Position numbers and translations under genes: made by a program
Notes under the pieces: model-generated
Told to the model about the DNA's origin: nothing
Database searches by the model: none
What the model saw: only the letters and a program-made list of their open reading frames with translations
Shown: positions 7,768 to 15,918 of the stretch, one piece after another
Position numbering within the stretch: position 1 is the first letter of the stretch
Layout: every line of letters starts with the position of its first letter
From: Micromonospora chalcea
GTDB taxonomy: Bacteria > Actinomycetota > Actinomycetes > Mycobacteriales > Micromonosporaceae
DNA: 37,812 nucleotides
Assembly: GCF_002926165.1 (NCBI RefSeq)
Contig: NZ_MAGP01000149.1
Location: forward strand, 1 to 37,812
Direction of reading: 5' to 3'

Positions 7768-8334
7768 ATGACCTCCATGAAGGACCGGATGCTGGCCGGC
7801 GAGCAGTACATCGCCGACGATCCCGCGATCATCGCCGACCTGGCGCGCGCGGCCCGGCTCAGCGAACGCTTCAACCGCAGCTCCGCCGACGATCCGGCGG
7901 GCCGCCTCGCCGCGCTGCGCGAACTGCTCGGCTCACTCGGCGAGGACGCCTGGGTCCGGCCGCCACTGCACTGCGACTACGGACACCAGACGCACATCGG
8001 CCCGCGCACGTTCGTCAACTTCAACGCGGTCCTCCTCGACGTCGCCCGCATCACCATCGGCGCGGACGTCCAGATCGGACCGAACGTGCAGCTGCTCACC
8101 GCCACCCACCCGGTCGAACCGGAGGCGCGCCGGGCCAAGTGGGAATCCGCACAGCCGATCACCATCGGTGACAACGTCTGGCTCGGCGGCGGAGTGATCG
8201 TCCTAGCCGGGGTGACCATCGGCGAGAACACGGTGGTCGGCGCCGGCGCTGTCGTGACCCGCGACCTGCCGGCCAATGTGGTGGCGGTGGGTAACCCCGC
8301 TCGTCCGATCAGAAGCCTGACTCAGCCATCCTGA
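7768..8334 (+). CDS. Maltose/galactoside O-acetyltransferase family protein (Maa/LacA/NodL type)
   Basis: The 188-residue protein has the family N-terminal helical segment (KDRMLAGEQYIADDP, about 5-19) followed by a left-handed beta-helix of hexapeptide repeats. Visible landmarks are FVNFNAVLLD (about 82-91) and the catalytic His114 in ATHPVEPEAR. The C-terminal repeats TIGENTVVGAGAVVTRDLPA and VVAVGNPARPIR are typical. The family moves acetyl from acetyl-CoA to a hydroxyl of a sugar or sugar-like acceptor; the acceptor cannot be told here. ATG at 7768 is chosen for the family-like start, although its ribosome binding site (GGGACGA) is weak and a second ATG follows at 7777. It is divergent from the subtilase. 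Confidence 0.85.
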   Translation: MTSMKDRMLAGEQYIADDPAIIADLARAARLSERFNRSSADDPAGRLAALRELLGSLGEDAWVRPPLHCDYGHQTHIGPRTFVNFNAVLLDVARITIGADVQIGPNVQLLTATHPVEPEARRAKWESAQPITIGDNVWLGGGVIVLAGVTIGENTVVGAGAVVTRDLPANVVAVGNPARPIRSLTQPS

Positions 8335-8417
8335 GCTGCGAGAACAACCGCTCCAGCGGATGCGGACTCCAGCCCCGGCGTGCACTCTGAGTAGTAGGGC
8401 GTTCACCGGGAGGCACT

Positions 8418-11003
8418 ATGGAGCGGGTCCTCGAACTACGGGTGCACGGGGTGTCGAACACCCCGCCGGATCAGCTGCTCGGCCTGAAAGCAGGCGCGAA
8501 CGGTGACGGTGGGCAACCAGCACTCGTCGCCGGCGGTCAGGTGACCGGCTTCTACCGGTCCACCACAGCCGGCCGGGACGACCCGATCACCGTCGAGGCG
8601 TACAGCTGGGGGCAGTTGACCTCCGGCGCGCGGACCCGGCGGGACGTGGAACGGGCGCTGTGGACGCTGCTGCTCCCTTTCGCCCTGGCAAACGTGGCGC
8701 TGCACGCCCGCGCGGGCATCCCGCCCGACCCGGACCAGGAGCGCTGGGCCAGCCGGTCCGGCATCACCGCCTGGCTCATCCGCCTGTTCTGCCTGAGCCT
8801 GACCTGCACGCTCGTCATGACCGTGACCGGCGTCGGCGTGGACCTGATCGGCTGGCAGTGCGTGGAGGCGGACTGCCTCGGCCGGCTCCCCGGGCCGTGG
8901 CAGTTCCTCGGCGACTCCTGGTGGCGGCAGGGCACCCGGGCGCTCGCGCTCGGACTGCTGCTGCCACTGCTCGTGCTGGCCGCGATCGGACTCGTCGCCT
9001 TCCGCACCTACCAGTACGAGGCGCAGATGCCCGCCGACCCGCACCACCATGCGCCCGTCCGGGAAGACGGTGAGCCGGTCGAACCACCGGAGCCGCGCGA
9101 GCCGCCGCAGAACCCGCTCCAGGATCCGACGTTCTGGAACGGGGAAGGGCAACTGCGCCGCGCCGCCGTGCTGCACCTGTGCACGGGCGCGGTCACCGCC
9201 GCCGCCGTACCCGTCACCGCGGTTCTCATCATGGATCCGCCGCGCGGCCTGCGGGCCGCTGTCGCCTGGCCGACCGTCGCGCTGCTCGCCGCCGTGGTGG
9301 CGATCGCCGTGATCGCGGTGGCCCGGCCCTGGTTGAGCCGGCGCCAGGGCGCCACCCCGCTCGGCCGGTGGAGCATCGCCGTCGCGGCGCTCACCGCGCT
9401 CGGTCTGGTCGGCACGTTCGTCCTGCTGCTGCTGCCCGAGGGACCGGCCGGCCAGCCGCTGTCGGCGTACCGGCCGCCGCTCGGGTGCGCGGCGCAGCCG
9501 GAGATCGCCGGCTGCCATGCCGACCGGTCACTGCCCGGGTACGACACCGCCATCGCCTGGCTCGTCGCCTACCAGGTGCTGCTGCTGGTGGCCATCGCCG
9601 CGGCGAACCGCTCCGGCCGGCGGGCACTGGCCGGTCCGGCAGCCGGGGCGCTGCTGCTGCCGCTGGGCGCGACCTGGATCGAACGCGGGCTGCCCGGCCT
9701 GCCCGACGCGCCGGACGCGCTGCGCACCTGGATGCTCGTCGGCCCGGCCGGTGTGCTGGCCGGCATCGGACTGCTCCTGCCCCGCCTGCGCCCGGCGGTG
9801 CCGACCCAGCCGCTCGGCGCGTACACCGATCTGGCCTGGCGGGGCTGCGCCCCGGCGGTCATCGCCGGTTTCGGCTGGATGATGGCGGCGGCCTACTGCG
9901 CCGGACTGCTCTACTGGGTCAGCGACCGGCTGGACGGGTCGGCCGAGCCGAGCGGCCCGAGCCGGGTGATACCTCCGCTCGCCGTCTTCTGGGCCGGGCT
10001 GGCCTGCGCGGTCGGCCTGCTCGCGCTGATCGGGCTGCTGGTCCGGGTCGCGGTCCTGCTGCACCGCCTGCGCCGGGTGGAGTACGCCCGGCTCACCGCC
10101 GCCCCCGGCCTGTCCGCGCACGACCGGCGACGCTGCCGCGACGTCAGCACGTACCGGGCGCTGCACCGGCTGGTCGGCGAGCACGCGGTCCGGCTGATGG
10201 GCTGCTACGCCGCGTTCTGCGCGATCCTGGTCACGCTCTGCTGCGCCGCCGCGCTCTCCGGCGAACGGCCGAGCCCGCTGTCCCCCTCCGGCTGGCAGAC
10301 CGCCATCCACTGGACCGCCGAACGGGGAGACGCCATCCTCGGCTGGCTGCCGGTGGTGATGGCGGCGCTCGGGCTGCTGGTCTACCGCACCGACTCGGTA
10401 CGCCGCTCGGTCGGCGTGATCTGGGACGTGTGCACGTTCTGGCCCCGGGCCGCGCACCCGCTCGCCCCGCCCAGCTACGCCGAGCGCGCCGTACCGGAAC
10501 TCCAGACCCGGGTCGCGGGCCTGCTGGCGCTACCGCCGCACCACAGCGACCGGATGGACGGCGTCATCCTCTCCGGGCACAGCCAGGGCACCGTCATCTG
10601 CGCCGCAGTGCTTCTGCAACTGCCCCGCCGGTGGCGGCTGCGTACCTGGTTCTTCTCCTACGGCTGCCAGCTCACCCGGCTCTACGGGCGGGTCTTCCCG
10701 TCCTACTTCGGCCCGGAGCGGCTGCGTACGCTGGCCGGCGCGCTCACCTGGCCCGGCGGCCACGTGGCCTGGACGAACTTCTGGCGGGACACGGATCCGC
10801 TCGGCTGGCAGGTCAGCGCCGGGCAGCGGGACGTGCCGGTGGCGGACCCGGAGGCGCTGCACCCGACCGGCGGCGAGGTGGCCGATCCGCCCATCCGCAG
10901 CCACAGCGGCTACCCGGAGGCGGCGGAGTTCACCCGCGAGCGCGCCGTGGTGGCCCGGTTGCTGCGCCGCACCGTGCCGTCGCCCCGGCAGCGGGCCGGC
11001 TGA
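8418..11003 (+). CDS. Polytopic membrane protein with a split alpha/beta-hydrolase (lipase-like) domain, unknown function
   Basis: The 861-residue protein starts with a strand and HG motif (LELRVHGVSNTPP) typical of the first strand of an alpha/beta hydrolase. About 600 residues follow with some ten hydrophobic helices (for example about 130-150, 170-200, 250-340, 380-450, 480-560, 600-670). The C-terminal part then supplies the rest of the hydrolase: nucleophile elbow VILSGHSQGT with Ser722, candidate acid Asp793 in RDTDPLG, and candidate base His829 in RSHSGYP. That order is the standard one. It could be a membrane lipase, esterase or thioesterase; the substrate is unknown. GGGAGG lies six bases before the ATG. 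It appears to be a single-gene unit, convergent with the kinase gene. Confidence 0.8.
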   Translation: MERVLELRVHGVSNTPPDQLLGLKAGANGDGGQPALVAGGQVTGFYRSTTAGRDDPITVEAYSWGQLTSGARTRRDVERALWTLLLPFALANVALHARAGIPPDPDQERWASRSGITAWLIRLFCLSLTCTLVMTVTGVGVDLIGWQCVEADCLGRLPGPWQFLGDSWWRQGTRALALGLLLPLLVLAAIGLVAFRTYQYEAQMPADPHHHAPVREDGEPVEPPEPREPPQNPLQDPTFWNGEGQLRRAAVLHLCTGAVTAAAVPVTAVLIMDPPRGLRAAVAWPTVALLAAVVAIAVIAVARPWLSRRQGATPLGRWSIAVAALTALGLVGTFVLLLLPEGPAGQPLSAYRPPLGCAAQPEIAGCHADRSLPGYDTAIAWLVAYQVLLLVAIAAANRSGRRALAGPAAGALLLPLGATWIERGLPGLPDAPDALRTWMLVGPAGVLAGIGLLLPRLRPAVPTQPLGAYTDLAWRGCAPAVIAGFGWMMAAAYCAGLLYWVSDRLDGSAEPSGPSRVIPPLAVFWAGLACAVGLLALIGLLVRVAVLLHRLRRVEYARLTAAPGLSAHDRRRCRDVSTYRALHRLVGEHAVRLMGCYAAFCAILVTLCCAAALSGERPSPLSPSGWQTAIHWTAERGDAILGWLPVVMAALGLLVYRTDSVRRSVGVIWDVCTFWPRAAHPLAPPSYAERAVPELQTRVAGLLALPPHHSDRMDGVILSGHSQGTVICAAVLLQLPRRWRLRTWFFSYGCQLTRLYGRVFPSYFGPERLRTLAGALTWPGGHVAWTNFWRDTDPLGWQVSAGQRDVPVADPEALHPTGGEVADPPIRSHSGYPEAAEFTRERAVVARLLRRTVPSPRQRAG

Positions 11004-11045
11004 CCGTGCGCCGGTGCGGCGGCGGGTCGGCGGCAGCGCCCGGCG

Positions 11046-11693
11046 TCACCCCGGCGGCGGGTCGGCCAGGCGTACCACCAGGTCGGCGTGCACGGCCGTG
11101 CCCGCGACCAGCCGGGCGTTCTCCTCGTCGCTGCCCAGCGCCCAGGCCCGGGCCTGCTCCGGCGACTTCCCGTACGCCTCGTGCCGCGCGGTGAGGCGGC
11201 GCACCCGCACCTCCGCGTCCAGGTCGAGGAACCAGGCCTCGTGCAGGAGCGTCCGCACCTCCTCCCACGGGTCGTCCCGCAGCAGGAGGTAGTTGCCCTC
11301 GGTGACCACCAGGCGCACCTCGGGCGGGACCTCGATCGCCGCGGCGACCGGCTCCTCCAGGTCACGGCGGAACTCCGGCGCCCACACCGACGTCGGCTCC
11401 AGCCGGCGCAACCGGCGCAGCATCGAGGCGAACCCGTTGACGTCGAACGTGTCCGGCGCGCCCTTGCGCCCCGACCGGCCGAGCCGCTCCAACGCCGTCC
11501 CGGCCAGGTGGAAGCCGTCCATCGGGACCAGCCGGGCGACCGGGCCGAGCGCGGCCACGATCCCTTCCGCCAGGGTGGACTTGCCCGCACCGGGTGCCCC
11601 GGCGATGCCGAGCAGCTGACGCGGGCCGGCCTCGGCAAGCGCGCGCGCCCGGGCGACCAGGTCGTCGAGCCCGAGCACCTCCGCCGCCGGCAT
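11046..11693 (-). CDS. P-loop nucleoside/nucleotide kinase-like protein (uridine kinase / pantothenate kinase fold)
   Basis: The 215-residue protein carries a Walker A motif GAPGAGKS (32-39), a MDGFH segment after the second strand and VTEGNYLLL, all typical of the uridine kinase/pantothenate kinase/phosphoribulokinase group. Similar actinobacterial proteins are annotated as nucleoside or nucleotide kinase family proteins, sometimes fructose-kinase-like; the phosphate acceptor is not evident. Its ATG at 11693 overlaps the stop of the SIMPL gene by one base (TGATG), so translation is probably coupled. It is the last gene of the leftward ferredoxin-dapC-tyrA-SIMPL operon, and nothing links its activity to that pathway. 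Confidence 0.8.
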   Translation of the reverse strand: MPAAEVLGLDDLVARARALAEAGPRQLLGIAGAPGAGKSTLAEGIVAALGPVARLVPMDGFHLAGTALERLGRSGRKGAPDTFDVNGFASMLRRLRRLEPTSVWAPEFRRDLEEPVAAAIEVPPEVRLVVTEGNYLLLRDDPWEEVRTLLHEAWFLDLDAEVRVRRLTARHEAYGKSPEQARAWALGSDEENARLVAGTAVHADLVVRLADPPPG

Positions 11694-12337
11694 CAGCCCA
11701 GCACCGGCTCGCTGATGGTGAACCGCGCCTCGACCGCCGCCTGCACCGGCTGCGGCGCCGGGTCCAACTCCAACTCCAGCTCCGGCTGCTCGCCGGAGCG
11801 CGCGTACGCCGCCTTGACCATCATCGGCGGGGACGCGCTCAGCCCGGTGTCGGACAGCTCCCGCAGCGCCGTCACCCGGGCGCCGAGCGCCTCGGCGTAC
11901 TCCCGGGCCCGGACCAGCGCGTCCGCGATCGCCGCCTGCCGCGCCTCCCGGTAGGCCGGGCTGTCCGGCCGCAGCGACCACACCGGGCCGGCCACCTCGA
12001 CCTGCTCCTGGTCGGCCAGGCGGAGCATCAGCTCGCCCAGCGCGGTGAAGTCGCTCGTCGTGACAGTGGTGCTCACGCTGCCCTGGTAGGCCACCACGCG
12101 GTCGCCGGAACGCCTCGTCACCGGCCAGACGTGCACCTGGCCGGTCTCCCGGCGCTCCACCGCCGGCTCGGCCGCGTCGAGCAGCGCCCGCACCGCGGCG
12201 GCCCGTTCGGCCAGCCGGGTCAGCGTGGTCTCGCGATCCCGGTCCCGGGCCGTCGCCGTCACCGTGAACCGCGCCAGCTCGGGCGCCACCTCCCGGTACG
12301 CCTCACCGCGTACCGCCACGACCGGTGCGTCCGCCAT
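11693..12337 (-). CDS. SIMPL-domain (DUF541) protein
   Basis: The 214-residue protein shows the DUF541/SIMPL pattern: an N-terminal strand with VVAVRGEAYREVAPELARFT, central TTVTTSDFTALGELM, and a helix with AREARQA-like AIADALVRAREYAEALG before a C-terminal ARFTISEPV strand. The family includes periplasmic BP26 and is of uncertain biochemical role. This copy has no evident signal peptide, so it looks cytoplasmic. The ATG at 12337 lies five bases after the tyrA stop. Its own stop overlaps the kinase start. It is the fourth gene of the operon. Confidence 0.8.
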   Translation of the reverse strand: MADAPVVAVRGEAYREVAPELARFTVTATARDRDRETTLTRLAERAAAVRALLDAAEPAVERRETGQVHVWPVTRRSGDRVVAYQGSVSTTVTTSDFTALGELMLRLADQEQVEVAGPVWSLRPDSPAYREARQAAIADALVRAREYAEALGARVTALRELSDTGLSASPPMMVKAAYARSGEQPELELELDPAPQPVQAAVEARFTISEPVLG

Positions 12338-12342
12338 GCCGC

Positions 12343-13359
12343 TCAGCCTAACGGCGGCGTGGCCGGCAGGTGCCCCGTGTAGGTGACCGCGCCGCCCGCC
12401 TCGCGTACCCCGGTCAGGTGACCGCCCGCGGCGCCCAGCTCCCGCAGGTACGCCAGCTCGCCGACGTGGTCGGCGGCGCACGGGAACTCCCGCCGGTGCG
12501 CGGTGAACTCGCGCGCCCGCAGCGTGGACCGGGTCTGCCGCCCCTCGGCGAGGCGCTCGGCCAGCGCGTCGGCGTCGCCGGCGCGCAGCGCCTCGGTCAG
12601 CTCGCCCAGGAAGACGCCGAGCGCGTCCAGCTCGGCGAGGACGCGGTCGCGGTTCCCGAGCAGCATGTTCGCGGTCCGTTCGGGCGGCCCGCCGGCGACC
12701 CGGGTGCCGTCGGAGAAGCTCCCGGCGGCGAGCGTCAGAACCGCGTCCCGCAGCGCCGACCGGTGCACGGTGCCGGCCAGCGCCCCGGCGAGCACGTGCG
12801 GCACGTGCGAGGCGAGCGCCGCCGCTCCGTCGTGCTCCGGGGCGGACATCGGCACCACCCGGGCGTGGAAGACGTCCACGAGCAGCGCGGCCAGCCGCCG
12901 GAAGGCGTCCAGCCCGGTCGGCCCCGGGCAGAGCACCCAGGCGGCGCCGTCGAGCAGGCCCGGCTCGGCCGCGTCCGGTCCGGCCCGGTCGGCCCCGGCC
13001 ATCGGGTGGCCCGGCACGAACCGGTGCCCGAGCCCCTGCACGGTGGCGACGGTGCTCACCTCGGCCTTGACGCTGCCGACGTCGGTGAGCACGCACCTGT
13101 CGTCGGTGACGGCGGCGACCCGGGCCAACGTCGCCGGCAACGTCGGCAGGGGGCCGCAGAGGAACACCACGTCCCGGCCGGCCACCGCGTCCTCGACCGT
13201 GTCGGCCACCACGACGCCCCGCTCGCGTACCCGCCCGCGGGTCTCCGGGTCCGGGTCCCAGCCGGTCACGTCGAGCCCGGCGTCGCGCAACCGGAGCAGC
13301 AGCGAACCGCCGATCAGCCCGGTGCCGACCACCGCCGCCCGTGCCAGCTCGCCCGCCAT
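12343..13359 (-). CDS. tyrA: Prephenate dehydrogenase
   Basis: The 338-residue protein opens with a Rossmann NAD(P) motif (VVGTGLIGGS, about 10-19), followed by DVVFLCGP, the TDVGSVK segment and GHPMAGADRAG, all TyrA hallmarks including the catalytic His region (LGHRFVPGHPMAG). It oxidatively decarboxylates prephenate to 4-hydroxyphenylpyruvate (or arogenate to tyrosine) in the cytoplasm. I see no fused chorismate mutase and no clear ACT domain; the C-terminus ends with a short beta-rich segment. The ATG at 13359 is one base after the dapC stop (TGACATG), which suggests coupled translation. An upstream start at 13398 would lie inside dapC. Confidence 0.9.
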   Translation of the reverse strand: MAGELARAAVVGTGLIGGSLLLRLRDAGLDVTGWDPDPETRGRVRERGVVVADTVEDAVAGRDVVFLCGPLPTLPATLARVAAVTDDRCVLTDVGSVKAEVSTVATVQGLGHRFVPGHPMAGADRAGPDAAEPGLLDGAAWVLCPGPTGLDAFRRLAALLVDVFHARVVPMSAPEHDGAAALASHVPHVLAGALAGTVHRSALRDAVLTLAAGSFSDGTRVAGGPPERTANMLLGNRDRVLAELDALGVFLGELTEALRAGDADALAERLAEGRQTRSTLRAREFTAHRREFPCAADHVGELAYLRELGAAGGHLTGVREAGGAVTYTGHLPATPPLG

Positions 13360-13360
13360 G

Positions 13361-14470
13361 TCAGGACCCGGCGAGCCGCCCGGCCACCGCGTCGACACGC
13401 TCGTCGGACTCGGTGAGCGCCACCCGGACGTGCCGGGCGCCGGCCGGGCCGTAGAAGATCCCGGCCGCGACCAGGATGCCCCGGCGGGCCAGCCAGTCCA
13501 CCGTGTCCCAGCAGTCCTCGTCGCGGGTCAGCCAGAGGTAGAGGCCGGCCTCCGAGTGCTCGACCGTGAAGCCGGCCCCGGTGAACGCCGCACGCAGCTT
13601 CTCCCGCCGGACGCGGTAGCGCTCCCGCTGGGCGTCGGCGTGCTCCTGGTCGCCGAGCGCGGCCACCATCGCGGCCTGCACCGGCGCGGGCACGATCAGA
13701 CCCGCGTGCTTGCGGATCTTGAGCAGCTCGGCCACCAGCGCCGGGTCACCGGCGACGAACCCGGCCCGGTACCCGGCCAGGTTCGAGCGCTTGGACAGCG
13801 AGTGCACCGCCAGCACGCCGTCGTACGAGCCGCCGCACACCTCGGGCGAGAGCACCGAGACGGGCTCGGCGTCCCAGCCCAGCGGCAGGTAGCACTCGTC
13901 GCTGGCCACCACGGCCCCGCGCTCGCGCGCCCACTCGACCACCTTGCGCAGGTGGGCGGCGGGCAGCACCCGGCCGGTCGGGTTGCCCGGCGAGTTGACC
14001 CAGACCAGCCGGACCCGGGGATCCGGGCCGAGCGCGGTCAGCGAGTCGGTGCGTACGGTGGTCGCGCCGACCAGCCGCGCCCCGTCCTCGTACGTCGGGT
14101 AGGCCACCGACGGCACCACCACCACGTCACCGGGGCCGAGCCCGAGCAGCGTGGGCAGCCACGCCACCAGCTCCTTGGAGCCGATCGTGGGCAGCACGCC
14201 CAGCCCGTCGACGCCCGCGCCGCAGGCCCGGGCGACCCACGCCGCGATCGCGTCCCGCAGCGCTGCGGTGCCGGCGGTCAGCGGGTAGCCCGGCGCGTTC
14301 GACGCGTCGGCCAGCGCCTGCCGGATCAGCTGTGGCACCGGGTCGACCGGCGTGCCCATCGACAGATTGACGAGACCGTCCGGATGCGCCGCGGCCGTGG
14401 CGGCCGCGGCGTCCAGGGTGTCCCAGGTGAAGTCGGGCAGCCGTGCCGAGACCGGCGAGCGCCGGTTCAG
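13361..14470 (-). CDS. dapC: Succinyldiaminopimelate transaminase (class I/II aminotransferase), probably starting at CTG
   Basis: The aminotransferase has the fold-type I PLP residues: NSPGNPTG (NPTG 163-166), Asp191 and Tyr194 in SDECYLPL, and the Schiff-base Lys227 in VHSLSKRSNLAGYRAGF. The length (369 residues), the leading SARLPDFTWDTL and the operon fit actinobacterial DapC, which converts N-succinyl-2-amino-6-ketopimelate to N-succinyl-LL-DAP using glutamate. No ATG, GTG or TTG occurs in frame between the ferredoxin reading frame and Met38. The best start is CTG at 14470, overlapping the ferredoxin stop (CTGA) and preceded by GCGAGGG. Starting at Met38 would remove conserved N-terminal sequence. 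Confidence 0.87.
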   Translation of the reverse strand: MNRRSPVSARLPDFTWDTLDAAAATAAAHPDGLVNLSMGTPVDPVPQLIRQALADASNAPGYPLTAGTAALRDAIAAWVARACGAGVDGLGVLPTIGSKELVAWLPTLLGLGPGDVVVVPSVAYPTYEDGARLVGATTVRTDSLTALGPDPRVRLVWVNSPGNPTGRVLPAAHLRKVVEWARERGAVVASDECYLPLGWDAEPVSVLSPEVCGGSYDGVLAVHSLSKRSNLAGYRAGFVAGDPALVAELLKIRKHAGLIVPAPVQAAMVAALGDQEHADAQRERYRVRREKLRAAFTGAGFTVEHSEAGLYLWLTRDEDCWDTVDWLARRGILVAAGIFYGPAGARHVRVALTESDERVDAVAGRLAGS

Positions 14471-14793
14471 TGGCCCTCGCCGCGCGGCGGCTGCGCGGCG
14501 ACGAAGGTGGCGTCCTTCTCCACCTTGCCGATCTTCGAGGCGCCACCGGGCGAGCCCAGGTCCTCGAAGAACTCGTAGTTGGCCCCGGTGTAGTCCTTCC
14601 ACTGCTCCGGGACGTCGTCCTCGTAGAAGATCGCTTCTACCGGGCAGACCGGCTCGCAGGCACCACAGTCGACGCACTCGTCGGGGTGGATGTAGAGCAT
14701 CCGGTTGCCCTCGTAGATGCAGTCGACCGGGCACTCCTCGATGCATGCCTTGTCGAGCACATCCACGCACGGCTCGGCGATGATGTAGGTCAC
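14467..14793 (-). CDS. fdxA: 7Fe ferredoxin ([3Fe-4S][4Fe-4S], FdxA type)
   Basis: The 108-residue protein begins with TYIIAEPCVDVLDKACIEEC and carries CVDCGACEPVCPVEA, the two cluster motifs of actinobacterial FdxA. Cys8, the following Cys pattern and the complete CxxCxxCxxxCP motif support one [3Fe-4S] and one [4Fe-4S] cluster. It is a cytoplasmic electron carrier, for example to cytochromes P450 or other oxidoreductases. The GTG at 14793 has GGAGGAGAA about seven bases upstream. It is the first gene of the leftward dapC-tyrA operon; ferredoxin next to dapC is common in actinobacteria, but no redox link to DAP synthesis is known to me. The tail (SKIGKVEKDATFVAAQPP) is family-typical. Confidence 0.93.
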   Translation of the reverse strand: MTYIIAEPCVDVLDKACIEECPVDCIYEGNRMLYIHPDECVDCGACEPVCPVEAIFYEDDVPEQWKDYTGANYEFFEDLGSPGGASKIGKVEKDATFVAAQPPRGEGH

Positions 14794-14831
14794 CGGTCTT
14801 CTCCTCCGCAGACTCGTCGCGATCACCCGCA

Positions 14832-14849
14832 ACGGTAAGAGCCTAGTAT
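14832..14849. promoter_or_regulatory. Divergent -10-like boxes between fdxA and the GNAT gene
   Basis: In the 78-bp divergent gap, TACCGT (minus strand, 14832-14837) could serve fdxA with a leader of about 30 bases, and TAGTAT (plus strand, 14844-14849) could serve the GNAT gene with a leader of about 15 bases. The -35 regions are not clear. Confidence 0.3.
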
Positions 14850-14871
14850 CTCGCCGGGGAGGGGGTCGATC

Positions 14872-15906
14872 GTGCTCCGACAGCAGGACGTGGGACACCG
14901 GATCGTGGTCCGCCGGATTGTGGGGATTCGTGAGGGCCGCACGCTGTTCTCCGACGCGCTCGGCGAACTCGTCGAGCTGAGCGAGACCCACATCACCCTC
15001 GCCACCGACGCCGGCCCGCTGCGCGTACCGGTCGCCGAGGTGCACCGGGCCAAGCGGGTGCCGCCGGCCCGCCGCCCCACCGCCGCCGCCGTGGTCGCGC
15101 TGGAGCTGGCCGCCGACGAGGCGTGGCCCGCACCGGTACGCGGACGGCTCGGCGACTGGCGGCTGCGCTGGGCCGACGGCTGGACCGGTCGGGCCAACAG
15201 CGCGCTGCCGGTCGGCGACCCGGACCGGCCCCTGCCCGCCGCGCTGGACGCGGTGCAGCGCTGGTACGCCGAGCGGGGCGGCACCGCGCTGGTGAACACC
15301 CCGCTGCCGCTGGCCGCCCCGGTCGGCGCCGAACTGGACGCGCGCGGCTGGACGGCCCGGCCCCCGGTGCTGGTGCAGACCGTGCCGCTGCGCGCCCTGG
15401 CCGCGCCGCCGGACGCCGGGCTCGCCGACACGCCGCCGGATGCCGACACGCCGACCGCCGGCCCGGACGGCCCGCCGCCGCTCGCCGGTCCGGACGGCAC
15501 GCCGCCGGTGACGCTGGCCGGCGCGCCCGCCGACGACTGGCTGGCGATCGCCGCCGGTCGCAAGGGAGGCCTGCCGGACGCCGCGCGGCACGTGCTCACG
15601 GCCGTCGACCGGGTCCGCTTCGCGGAGCTGCGGATCGACGGCCGGCTGCTCGCGGTCGGCCGGGGCACGGTGACCGGCGAAGGCCGCTGGCTCGGCGTCA
15701 GCCTGCTCGAAGTGCTGCCCGAGGCGCGTCGGCGCGGATTCGCCGTCGCGGTCGTCCGCGCCCTGGCCCGCTGGGGCGCGGACGAGGGCGCCACGCGGGC
15801 GTTCCTCCAGGTGGAGCAGAGCAACACCGGCGCGGTCGAGCTCTACCGCCGGCTCGGGTTCACCACCCACCACACCTACCTGACCCGGGTCGCCCCGGCC
15901 GCCTGA
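14872..15906 (+). CDS. GNAT-family N-acetyltransferase with N-terminal barrel-like domain
   Basis: The 344-residue protein has a small beta-rich N-terminal domain (about 1-60, GHRIVVRRIVGIREGRTLF), a middle region, a Pro/Asp/Gly-rich linker with near-repeats (about 185-220, GPDGPPPLAGPDGTPP) and a C-terminal GNAT domain. The GNAT landmarks are VSLLEVLPEARRRGFAVAVV (acetyl-CoA binding loop) and VEQSNTGAVELYRRLGFTTH. The arrangement resembles two-domain actinobacterial GNAT proteins of unknown substrate. The GTG at 14872 has GGGGAGGGGG about six bases upstream. It is transcribed divergently from fdxA and alone, ending 12 bases from a convergent membrane-protein gene. Confidence 0.83.
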   Translation: MLRQQDVGHRIVVRRIVGIREGRTLFSDALGELVELSETHITLATDAGPLRVPVAEVHRAKRVPPARRPTAAAVVALELAADEAWPAPVRGRLGDWRLRWADGWTGRANSALPVGDPDRPLPAALDAVQRWYAERGGTALVNTPLPLAAPVGAELDARGWTARPPVLVQTVPLRALAAPPDAGLADTPPDADTPTAGPDGPPPLAGPDGTPPVTLAGAPADDWLAIAAGRKGGLPDAARHVLTAVDRVRFAELRIDGRLLAVGRGTVTGEGRWLGVSLLEVLPEARRRGFAVAVVRALARWGADEGATRAFLQVEQSNTGAVELYRRLGFTTHHTYLTRVAPAA

Positions 15907-15918
15907 ACGGCCGGAGGG

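Noticed and set aside
4388..7771. A 1127-residue plus-strand frame
   Set aside because: It is the antisense shadow of the subtilase gene, rich in Arg, Gly and His without any recognisable domain. The opposite strand has an intact catalytic triad.
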